This document shows positions 45,237 through 54,665 of a stretch of 64,000 nt of DNA, in pieces. The notes under the pieces are model-generated. The model made no database searches. It had not been told where the DNA came from and saw nothing but the letters and a program-made list of their open reading frames with translations. The position numbers and the translations under genes are program-made. Location of the stretch: assembly GCA_013076295.1 (NCBI GenBank), contig RQOL01000439.1:47667-111666 (forward strand), written 5' to 3'. This DNA is from Sanderia malayensis. Its lineage: Eukaryota > Cnidaria > Scyphozoa > Semaeostomeae > Pelagiidae. How positions within the stretch are numbered: position 1 is the first letter of the stretch; each line of letters begins with the position of its first letter.

Positions 45237-46580
45237 TTACATTGTTATGCTCGGTTTCCCAAAACGGCCGCAAAATACCTCTGGCTCATTCTGGTCTCTT
45301 CTTCTTTTCTTCGTGGTATTGCCTTTCAATCCAGCGTTGCTTGGACGGGAAAATGTCTCGCTGCATGACGGAACGTAGGAAAAGAAGACGTCTGCATGTT
45401 CATTCTGACTTTCATTGCTCCAATGCGTCCAGGGTACTGAATGAACGTAAAACTGCTGATAACCATTAGCCAATCGATATTTCCCGATTCCACATATCGC
45501 TTTCACTGCCTCGTTCCTGTAGGAAGGCATCCAATCTTGCAAAACTTTGGCAACCTGCAGAAGAAATTATAGGAAACATGTTCTAAAATATTTGTCACAG
45601 TTCCGATCAATGTTTGAAAAAAATGTTATAACATGAAAGCATCAAAATAAAAGACAAGAATCTAAAGCCATTCAACTCTATTGCATTTAATGTCACATAA
45701 AGCGTTTCAGAGCTCAAAATTATTCTGTGATTGTGGTAAACGAGTAATATTGTCCACTCTATGGGAACCACGTTAAGACCAAACAAATGGATCCTTAAAA
45801 ATCAACATATCCGCCACCTACCATGTCTTTTTAAAAGTGGGCAATGTTAAACTGGCAATACAACATGACAAAAATGAAATATTTATTTCATGCGAGAAAC
45901 TGCATGAAACAATGCATGTCAGCTACTGAGTACCCTTTAAGAAGCTTCAAAAAAACTATTAGCGGCAAAGCATGGAATCTGCTACCAATTTGCGAACCCA
46001 ATTCTGTCTCTAATTAGATCTGTGCAGGTGGGAAATAGAGAATCCAAAAACAGAACGATTTTGACCACATTTTCTAACATATTAAGATACATAAAATTTC
46101 TGATCAAGGAGGAGTTTTTGGTTAACGGACAAGTAAGCTTCATACCTCTGTTACTTCTTGGCTGCTCCCTCCCCCTGAAAGCACTCCTCTTTTGCAATTT
46201 GTGCATGACCCCAAGTCTGTTGTCGAAAAATTTCCCACTAATCCCATGCAACATTTTGCTGCTTCAACAATGGTCTTTTTGAACATTTCCTTCCTTCTTT
46301 TTTCAAACCAAGCATGGAATCCTGGTAGAAGTAGCTCCCAAACCTCTTTTAGGCTACTGAGTTTAGCTGTAAAGTCTTCAGCATCATCAGCATCAGCAAG
46401 CCCAAAATGTTGAAGTTGATCCTGCTTGCTCCCATATATGTCCGTGAGAATTCTTTTCCCTGCATTTTTTGTGGCTCCCATCTTTCCAAGTTGTAGGGAA
46501 TCTCCTTCCATCACATGCTGCAAACATGTTACCCGGTCAGCTTCTCGACAGATGTCTCTAGGTCGAGCGCTCAAAAACAA
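45237..46580 (-). pseudogene. MULE-like transposase remnant
   Basis: Two - strand pieces. 46580-46140 reads ADRVTCLQHV, RILTDIYGSKQDQLQHFGLADADDAEDF, WELLLPGFHAWFEKRRKEMF and GNFSTTDLGSCTNCKRG. After an AG acceptor (about 45555), 45552-45237 reads VAKVLQDWMPSYRNEAVKAI and GIGKYRLANGYQQFYVHSVPW. The order DI.G...GLVDA...W...F..WF...TN..ES..., then a G.YRL segment, is what I recall for an invertebrate transposase family of the Mutator/MULE kind. The catalytic N-terminal part is missing and the middle (46139-45560) is not readable. The 114-bp repeat array directly upstream marks its truncation. Confidence 0.4.
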
Positions 46581-47131
46581 TGGGCCGAAACGGGGAACCC
46601 ATAACTAACCCATTGTACGTGGGGTTGAAAGAGGCATGAGCGAAGCGAATGCAGCGCACGAGGTGCGCCCTATCAGTCAATGTTTCTTGATAATAGATAG
46701 ACAGGTGAGCGCAGCGAGCTAACCCATTGTACGTGGGGTTGAAAGAGGCATGAGCGAAGCAAATGCAGCGCACGAAGTGCGCCCTATCAGTCAGTGTTCC
46801 TTGATAATAGATAGACAGGCGAGCGCAGCGAGCTAACCCATTGTACGTGGGGTTGAAAGAGGCATGAGCGAAGCAAATGCAGCGCACGAAGTGCGCCCTA
46901 TCAGTCAGTGTTTCTTGATAATAGATAGACAAGCGAGCGCAGCGAGCTAACCCATTGTACGTGGGGTTGAAAGAGGCATGAGCGAAGCGAATCCAGCGCA
47001 CGAAGTGCGCCCTATCAGTCAGTGTTTCTTGATAATAGATAGAGAGGCGAACGCAGTGGGCTAACCCATTGTAGTGGGGTAGAAAGGGGCATGAGCGTTA
47101 GCGAATGCAGCGCACGAAGTGCGCCAACCAG
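46562..47131. repeat. 114-bp tandem repeat, about five copies
   Basis: CTAACCCATTGTACGTGGGG starts at about 46605, 46719, 46833, 46946 and 47061. Each unit has GCATGAGCGAAGCGAATGCA, the perfect stem GCGCAC-GAA-GTGCGC, and TCTTGATAATAGATAGACAGG. Because 114 is a multiple of three, a long frame (47001-46558) runs through it by chance. The complement of the same unit occurs at 49990-50275 and 63615-63715. The array ends on the right in a Helitron-type tail. Confidence 0.85.
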
Positions 47132-47191
47132 ATTAAGCCTTTTTTACATGACGGGCTGGGGCGAACGAGGGAATCGAGTGATGACCCCTAG
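47090..47191 (+). mobile_element. Helitron-type 3' tail ending in CTAG
   Basis: The tail GCATGAGCGTTAGCGAATGC ... GTGCGCCAACCAGATTAAG ... GACGGGCTGGGGCGAACGAG ... GATGACCCCTAG ends at 47191 and is followed by T. The same tail with CTAG ends elements at 61468 and 63613. It has the expected hairpin-plus-CTRR form of Helitron 3' ends. Confidence 0.6.
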
Positions 47192-47344
47192 TTGACCCAT
47201 AATCCAGGTGAAAGTCACAAAATATGACCCACGAATCAGGCAGAATATAGCAATCTAACCCATAGCAATTTATAATCTGCTGAAATAAACTAAAAGAGGC
47301 TGCAGCAGGTGAGATGTCAGAACTAAGACATTGATTTTTCTTTT

Positions 47345-48230
47345 TACAATCCAATGTTATTATCTTGGTACTTTTCACATTTTTACTGTTTGTTGGCCTG
47401 ATAGTTGACAGGAAAAGATTTTTAGAATAAAATCAAAATTTTTATAAAAAAGCAGGGTCCACGCCACCCCCTTGATTGACTTGCGTCCTTTGTTGGGTGT
47501 GCTTTTTTGTGAAAAAATCAATGTAGGTACTTGCACAAATATTTGAGACTCATCCCAGAGTGCTGATTCATATACAGCCAGAAAGAGCTAAAAAATCATT
47601 AAAATTTACATATGTCCCAATTTTTTATGTCAATGTGATAAAAAGTTATGCATTTTTCAATATAAAGAATTTCGTAATGGGAATTAATGTCAAAAGTTGT
47701 GGCAAAATGGCCTGACCAAGAAGTAAGGGCAATTTCATAAACACTGATGTTGTGATTTATTTCATTCAAATTAAGAAACTAGACCCTCCTTATTGTCAAA
47801 TTTTTACTTTTGACTGTTTTTTCCTCCAGAATTCCAAATATGGCAATTTTTCAAAATGGTGGATATCTCTTTTATCTCAAAAATTTACATCAGATTATTC
47901 CAAAACTTGAAAGAAAAATTCACTTATCTAACCACCTCCTATGGTATTGCAATTACACGTACAGTAGGGGCACTGCAGGCGCTCTTGAATTTCATGGGGG
48001 CACACCGTTCAAACTACCATGAAGTCAGTCTTTGACATTGCAAATTCAAAACATTTTTAAAAAATGGAGCATAAATAAATTAATATCTCTGTGTGAAGCT
48101 TTGGTAGACTTGAAATTTTTAGAGCACTTTGTACTTGAGTTTACTACACATTTGGAGCAAAATAGGACTTGTGCACATTAACAAGACAAGAATTCCTAAG
48201 AATTTCTGGGGTACGTGAGGATTTTTTAGA
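47345..48230. other. No gene seen
   Basis: AT-rich spacer without recognisable coding or repeat structure, apart from the outer end of the inverted copy shared with 45.0 kb. Confidence 0.4.
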
Positions 48231-48272
48231 GTTACATGTTACATGTTACATGTTACATGTTACATGTTATGA
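48231..48272. repeat. Heptamer microsatellite (TTACATG)n
   Basis: About five to six perfect copies of TTACATG between 48231 and 48270. Confidence 0.9.
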
Positions 48273-48303
48273 TAAGAATTATTGAGCTAGAAAGAAACTA
48301 AAC

Positions 48304-48341
48304 AAGAATTCTTAAGAACTAGAAAATTCTTAAGAATTCTT
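48304..48341. repeat. Perfect 15-bp inverted repeat
   Basis: AAGAATTCTTAAGAA (48304-48318) and TTCTTAAGAATTCTT (48327-48341) pair exactly around an 8-bp loop. A related AAGAATTCCTAAGAATTTC lies at about 48188. Confidence 0.85.
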
Positions 48342-48455
48342 AGGCAGAAAAACCATGTTAAGGCCTGCAAGACACAGATCACCTGCTCAAGAATCCTTGA
48401 ATACAAGGTCCCCAAGGACAATGTCCGCAATGATTTCGATTGTCTTCATATTATA

Positions 48456-49935
48456 TTATATTATATTATATGCTGGATCATCATCCCCAGGTATGTCATA
48501 TTCTATAGTAAGAGACTGTCCTCCTCTAGCAACTTTGGTTATTTTTCCTTTGTAATTCTCTTCTCTACCAGTTTCTTCATCAAACCACACATGATGCAAC
48601 ACCCTTCCTGTGAATTTGTTGATGTTTGTAATAAATTCATGGCAGGTTTCTTTTGTCTCTTTGTCAATGTTATTGTGCAACTGACTCACACATTGAATTG
48701 TTAGACTCTTGTTATTAATCATTTGTTTGGCTTTTCTTTGAATTTGTCGTCTCACATTTGAATCTTTCTTTTGAAATTTCAATTTCATTCGCTTGATTTT
48801 CTCTCTCTCAACTTTCTCATCATGCACTTTCCTCTTGTTGATAGATTCGCGTCCCTTATTGATTGCAAAGTTCAAAACAGAACTTGCATCTTCTTGTTTA
48901 TCCAACCAATCAATAGCATGGTTCATTCCAAATCTTACTTTGGAGGATAAAAAGTCAACCTTTGCATTTGGGGCCCGCCTGCATTGAGAGTCTGCCATGG
49001 CCAGGGCTCTCTCAGAATAAATGTTGTGCTTTGGTGCAGATTTGGTTTGCTCCATGACTTTATCTGTAGGATTTGCAAGTCTACCATGTAAATATGGCTC
49101 AAGTTGCCTTTCTCTGAATCCTTTTGCAAGTGCACCTATGATTTCGTTAAACTCTTCAACATGAGCTGGTGATTCCTGCAATGACTTCAAGACAACATTT
49201 AACATCTTTAAAGGCTCACCAAAGGAATAAATTTGTGTGCTTAATACTATTTCAGGATTTTCTTCATAACTCTTTAATGCATCAATAACTCTCCTGAAAA
49301 GAAATCTCAGCTCAAGATGATGAATATTTTTTTTCACCATAGATCTTGGTCATCCAAGGGCCAGTCAGAAGTTTGCCAAACAATCCTAGTGCCTGAAGCT
49401 GTAGCAAACCCTCTTGGCTCTGGATGTCTGATAATAATGCTGGTGCAAGTTTTGATGACACACACCATTTATCAAGATATTCAATCATCTCTTTGCGGAG
49501 ATGAAAGATCGAGCCTGCAAGTTTAAAAAGAATGTTAAACCTGTTTCCAACATATCTTGGCAAAAAAGTTGGGGATATATTGCTCATCTTGAGAAATGCT
49601 CCAAAAGAACTTGGGTCACCAACTCCTTGCTTGTGCTTGAGTTTGGACACATTTAGCACTATTTTAGTGCTGATACAGTCACTTCCAAGCAATTTGCTGC
49701 CAATGTCTTTCCTTCCTTCTCTTTCCTTTAATATGTTCCTTGTTTTGTTTCCAAGCCTATCAATAGGATGAACATTGCAGTTCAGTTCATTTAGATCTTT
49801 TTCAAAGTCCTTTTCTAATTCCTTTACAACACAATGATTCACAGCTACTCGATCAGTTAATGTATTGCTTCTTGATTCCTTTGCTTGCTTTGTAGTTGCC
49901 TCTTTTTCAAGCCCTTTCTTATTACTATTTGCCAG
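48456..49935 (-). pseudogene. Unknown transposase-like multicopy protein, broken
   Basis: The frame from about 49935 to 49312 contains ELNCNVHPIDRLGNKTRNIL, LPRYVGNRFNILFKLAGSIFH and LGLFGKLLTGPWMTKIYG. It then slips in an A-run (about 49335-49328) into 49340-48456, with SAPKHNIYSERALAMADSQC and a basic coiled region. The end is a small beta-rich region (GRVLHHVWFDEETGREENYKGKI) like a chromo/Tudor-type barrel. I recall similar invertebrate multicopy proteins but no name. The CNVHPLD-like motif suggests an RNase H-type transposase. The 5' end is cut by the Helitron-type tail at about 49935; the stop lies within a TTATA microsatellite (about 48450-48470). Confidence 0.45.
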
Positions 49936-50280
49936 GGGCACTCCCGTTTGCTCGCTTCCCAGAGGGGGGCAAGTGAAAAAAATTAATGTGGCTGGCGCAT
50001 TTCGTGCGCTGCATTCGCTTATGCTCATGCCCCTTTCAATTCCACATACAATGGGTTAGCTCGCTGCGCTCGCCTGTGGTTGGCGCACTTCGTGGGCTGC
50101 ATTCGCTTACGCTCATGCCCCTTTCTACCCCACTACAATGGGTTAGCTCGCTGCGCTCGCCTGTCTATCTATTATCAAGAAACATTGACTGATAGGGCGC
50201 ACTTCGTGCGCTGCATTCGCTTCGCTCATACCTCTTTCAACCCCACGTACAATGGGTTAGCTCGCTCCGCTCCTGGTTTG
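49936..50280. mobile_element. Helitron-type tail units, - strand
   Basis: Complement of the tail described at 47090-47191, followed by three partial copies of the 114-bp unit (GGGTTAGCTCGCTGCGCTCG at about 50050, 50139 and 50255). The terminal sequence here is degenerate (GTGCCCCTGGC without CTAG). Together with 46562-47191 it brackets a 2.7-kb interval in inverted orientation. Confidence 0.5.
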
Positions 50281-50999
50281 TTTTTAAAACTTTGACTTGT
50301 TTACATTAGGCCTAAGCGTCACAGTATGCCGAAGCAACAATGGCAGTTGTACAAAAACTAAAACTATCTCACTCCAAAAAAAAAAACCATCACCTGTGTT
50401 CTCAATTGTCTCCTGTAATTTTCCAGAGGTCTCTCAAACAATTAGCAAGTCTTTACAAAGATAATTCAGGCTACTGAATACTACCGAGTTTTCTTTTGGT
50501 TGCAAAAGAAAAACACGCCTCTGCTCCAAAAGTACCTGCTGTTCAACCCGAGGGCAAATTTGCATGATAACGAAAATTGCGTGACTTTTCACGTGAAGTT
50601 GCGAAAGAGCCAATAAAATTGCAGCAAAAGGCGAAACGGGTCACGTGAAGAGCGAACACTCTGTTCGAAAATGGAGTTCGCGACGCGAATTTGGAAGTTT
50701 TGTCAGCGTAAGCCGTAGTTTTTTCGTGATAGCACAATTAGCAGAATAATTAATGGAATAATTCAAAAATTTTTTTAAAATAGCCTTCCAAAAATAGATA
50801 AGTTTTGCCTACTCTAGAAACGGAGCCTGTCCATGGAAGTCTCAACCTTTTGCGACCCCATTGAAAAAAGCCTTATTGATCACCGATTCGCCGTTTCGTC
50901 CCAATGTTTTTTAGCGTTCGACCTATTGTTTCGGGTCGAATCTATTGTTTTTGGCAAGAAAGTGCGTCATCACGAGACCTCCGCAGAATATATCTAATA
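50281..50999 (-). mobile_element. Non-autonomous Helitron-like element, head part
   Basis: The complement of 50380-50970 matches 61490-62110: MCYHEKTT-encoding stretch, AACAATAGATTCGACCCGAA and CGGCGAATCGGTGATCAATA. On the - strand it starts at about 50999, directly after a CTAG end. 50281-50410 (TTTACATTAGGCCTAAGCGT) recurs at 63757-63860. No real gene; the conserved short frame is shared because the copies are related. Confidence 0.55.
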
Positions 51000-51160
51000 C
51001 TAGCCGGGGGCGCTCGCGTACGCTCGCTTCCCGGAAGGGGGCAAGTGAAAAAACTTAATGTGGTTGGCGCACTTCGTGCGCTGCATTCGCTAACGCTCAT
51101 GCCCCTTTCAACCCCACGTACAATGGGTTAGCTCGCTGCGCTCGCCTGTCTATCTGTTAT
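51000..51160 (-). mobile_element. Helitron-type 3' tail ending in CTAG, - strand
   Basis: On the - strand the tail runs from about 51160 to CTAG at 51003-51000, with the hairpin CCGGGAAGCG...GCGCCCCCGG. It is followed at once by the head part at 50999, a tail-to-head junction that mirrors the one at 61468/61469. Confidence 0.6.
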
Positions 51161-51161
51161 C

Positions 51162-52735
51162 TATATATAATAAAATGTGATCACACGTGACCCGCCGACT
51201 CTGAACAATGACCTATTGTTTCTTGAACAATCGACGTTCGAAAAAACAATGGCAACGTTCCACCAAACAATGGGATCAAAGGAGCGGGGCTTGATATCAT
51301 AAAGGCTTTTTTTTGGGGTGCAAATAAGGGTGCAAATCGGCATAGAAATGATCGCTGCATTCTGCTCATCAAAGTAAACTATGTGGCTAATTTCTACTCC
51401 AAGCGTTTCGGGAGTTATGGCCAATTTTGTGGTGCGACTTTCTAGAAAGTTCGGCCGACCCAGTTAATGAGATGCAAAACGAGCAGGGAGAAGCAGGTGT
51501 TTTTTTAGTTGAACGGGCGGCAAGTTGCTCGGGTTTAAACGTGAATGCGTGCCGGAAGTGAATTGTAAAGACGTGTCAATTGTTGTCAAGACCTGTGGAA
51601 ACAATTGGTGAACAATTATTTCAAGGTATTTCCTTTATTCAATTGTTTTTGGCTTTAAATAGCACGAGTTTTGTTTTGTTTAACCTCACGTTTTTCTTTC
51701 GGCTCGAGGGCCTAACCAAAACACGAAGACAATTTTGATTTTCTTGGGTCGTTCTGGGCCGATTTTGTCCATTTAAATTTTCGATAACTGTTTATTTACA
51801 CGAGAACTAAAGTTATCTGGTGTTGTTATATTTGTTTTGTCAATTTTCCTCTGTTTTTCGACAGTTTTAGCCGAGTTTGGATTTTGCTGAAAAACACGAA
51901 ATTTTCAAGCAACACGCGTGTGTTTTGCATTTGCGAAAATTAATTTTTAACCTGCCAAAACATTGTTTTTTTCACAAAATACTTTCGATAAATGTTCGCC
52001 AACCTATTAGCTTCGTGTTGGTGTAATTTGAGTTCAAATGGACTAATTTTGACCAAGTTACGGAGGTTTTTGTGTTTTGAAAGTTGCCTGCTGAATAAAT
52101 TTTTTCACGGCTTTTGTCTTGGGCTGCACTAAATACTCCCTTATAAAATTCAAAACAACACTGTTAAGAAATGTTAATATTTTAATCAGATTCGCTGTTT
52201 TCTTAGCTACAGTTTGATATATTTTTTATTAGACATTGAGTTTAAATATTCCAGGATTGATTACATTTTTGAAGGCAACTATTTTTTTCCAAACTTCACA
52301 CTGAAGTTATCAACTTTCAGAAACGGCTTTCAGGGGGGCGGCAGGGCGGGCGCTGCCAGGGGGGAAGATGTAGGGTTTGTATTGTAGGGTATGTATTGTA
52401 GGGTATGTATTGTAGGTTATGTATGGTAGGGTATGTATTGTAGGTTATGTATGGTAGGGTATGTAGTGTAGGTTATGTATTGTAGGGTATGTAGTGTAGG
52501 GTATGTATTGTAGGGTATGTATGTATGTATGTAGGGTATGTATGTATGTATGTATGTAGGGTATGTATGTAGGGTATGTAGGGTATGTATGTATGTATGT
52601 ATGTATGTATGTATGTATGTATGTATGTATGTATGTATGTATGTAGGGTATGTATGTAGGGTATGTATATTATGTATAGTATTTATATATAGTATATAGG
52701 GTATGTATTGATGTATATATTTATGTAAGTATCTA
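51162..52735 (+). mobile_element. Non-autonomous Helitron-like copy A1
   Basis: Starts TCTATATATAATAAAATGTG, and CACACGTGACCCGCCGACT follows as in A2 (59025). The body matches A2 for about 1.2 kb: AATGAGATGCAAAACGAGCA, GCACGAGTTTTGTTTTGTTT, CACGGCTTTTGTCTTGGGCT. It ends in a minisatellite (52370-52735) and lacks the GC-rich tail, so the 3' end is truncated. No coding capacity. Confidence 0.65.
52370..52735. repeat. 14-bp minisatellite degrading to (GTAT)n
   Basis: TATGTATTGTAGGG repeats and then passes into plain GTAT tetranucleotide repeats at about 52575-52645. The same unit fills 60460-61170 and 62870-63470. Confidence 0.9.
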
Positions 52736-54617
52736 TAGTAAGTATCTATATATATTAATATGTAATGCTTCTATTTCTAACTTTTGTAATTCTTCAAAAA
52801 AGATCACTGCAAAACAGACACTGTCCTTCTTTTTCAACAAATGATCTTCAATTAACAAATCTTAAAATGAACTCACCTCACTATAATAATGTTCACAAGG
52901 AATGACCACAAACATTCACTTTATGTCTGGGCACCTGAAAAACAAGAAGAAATCATGTAATATACTTTATAGCATGTTGGCACATCTCAGTTCTTTTCAT
53001 GTGGCCTGAAGTCTATAAATGTAAGTAATTTATTGTAACTGCAAATCATTAATTAATTACCTCCACCTCATGTGTTCACCAAGTCAAAAAACGTATTAAA
53101 CCTTCTTACCTTTTGTCAACCTTCCATGGCCTACTCTTCTTATTATTAGTATTTTTACCAGCAGCAATATTTCTGAAGATATAACAGATCACCAAAAATC
53201 AATGTACTTCATTCTCCACGTGTCCGAGAAATGGTGTATTTCTAGATATCATGCATAATAAAGTCTACCAAATTATTTCTTCTTATACTTAAAGGTTCCC
53301 CTTCACAACCACACTTCTCCCCATCATCAACGAAGACCAAGGCCGTTTTTCTCTTCGGTGCCAAGTACATACTCTTGCTGTTGTTGTGTTCAGCTGCCTT
53401 TCTGTTCTGTCGAATCGAATGGATCATCATGAGAATAATAATAACAACAACGAGGCACGCCGCCGAATAGAGGCCACAAAACTTTCAAATTGGCGCGAAT
53501 TTCAAATAGCAATTGCGTGTTTACTTTCTTGCTACAGCAAATGTAAAATTTTTGTTCAACATCTAACGTTGTCAGAAATTGAAACAAAATAATATTAATA
53601 TCTATATATTGAAAGAAAATTATTAGAAAGATTGTTTTACTTTGTTATTGGTGAGTTGAATGTTCAAATTTACCTTTTTTAAACAATCCTTATTTACACC
53701 GACAGCGTCTTCTTTAAAGCAACGTTGTCTTTCACTGCATCGCAATGCACTGTCTTTTTAGCGTTTCTGTCATCTGCTTTTTAGCGTTTCTGTTATCTGG
53801 TTTCTCGGCTAATGTCTAGCCAGTTTTGTTATTAACAAAGTAAAGTAAAGTGAAGTTTTTTTATAAAGTAAGTATTTCACTCCTTCACTTCAGCATGACC
53901 TTTTATTCTCATTTCTCCACTCAATCTATCAACATAATAATATACAAGTTGACAATATGTTAAACATTCCTTAGTATCAATGGCAACTTTCTGTTTACAA
54001 GATAATCAATTCATCCAAAACATCTTTCTTCTTTTGTAAAAACAGGTTTTCAAACAAGTTCATTCCTCAAAATATTTGGTGAGTGTGACAAGAATTGTTC
54101 CTGTATAAAGCCTATTTTAATTAATGTTTAAATGCCTCACCCTGTAATGTACATTCATATCCCAAATCTGAAGCTTAGCTACTATATTTAAAGTGGTATT
54201 AACAATTGCAACAATTTATTATCAATAGAAAGCAAATTTACTGCATAATGCAAATCAAATCTACCCTTATAATACAAACACATCAAATGTGGTTTATACA
54301 TTTTTCTTTCCAAAAATGAAAAGGATCGTTAACTTCTCCAATTTATACATTATCAAAACTGTTTTCCTTTTAGTTGTTAAAGAACACAATAGAAAGAGTG
54401 ATGTAGGTCATAAGAGAAAGTGCTCAAATATTTTTATTTGGAAACTTTAAATAACCAATAATTTAATTCAACAATCAAGAGTAATCCCTAACATTTCTTA
54501 CAATTATGTTTTAAATTATTTATTTTATCTTCCAGCTCACCACAAAACAACAACCCCATCCAGTTGCTCACAAAAATCACTCTTATTTCAAGTTTTAACA
54601 TTTTCACTTAAATTGGG
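52736..54617. other. No gene seen; 5' flank of Helitron H2
   Basis: AT-rich sequence with only incidental short frames. A TTTAGCGTTTCTGTYATCTG motif is duplicated at about 53758 and 53782. The 5' end and promoter of H2 should lie here, but I cannot identify a TC terminus. Confidence 0.4.
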
Positions 54618-54665
54618 TTGCATATAACACACATTTTTTTCTTTTTTTATATCACATCTCGCAAA

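Noticed and set aside
46558..47001. - strand frame with four repeats of HASFNPTYNGLARCARL
   Set aside because: The 114-bp repeat length is divisible by three, so the frame stays open by chance.
50543..50737. Short frame MCYHEKTT shared with 61733-62044
   Set aside because: Both are parts of the same non-coding Helitron-like repeat, so conservation of the frame follows from DNA relatedness.
52370..52735. CRISPR-like or telomere array
   Set aside because: Units are contiguous without spacers and the repeat is not TTAGGG; it is a minisatellite.
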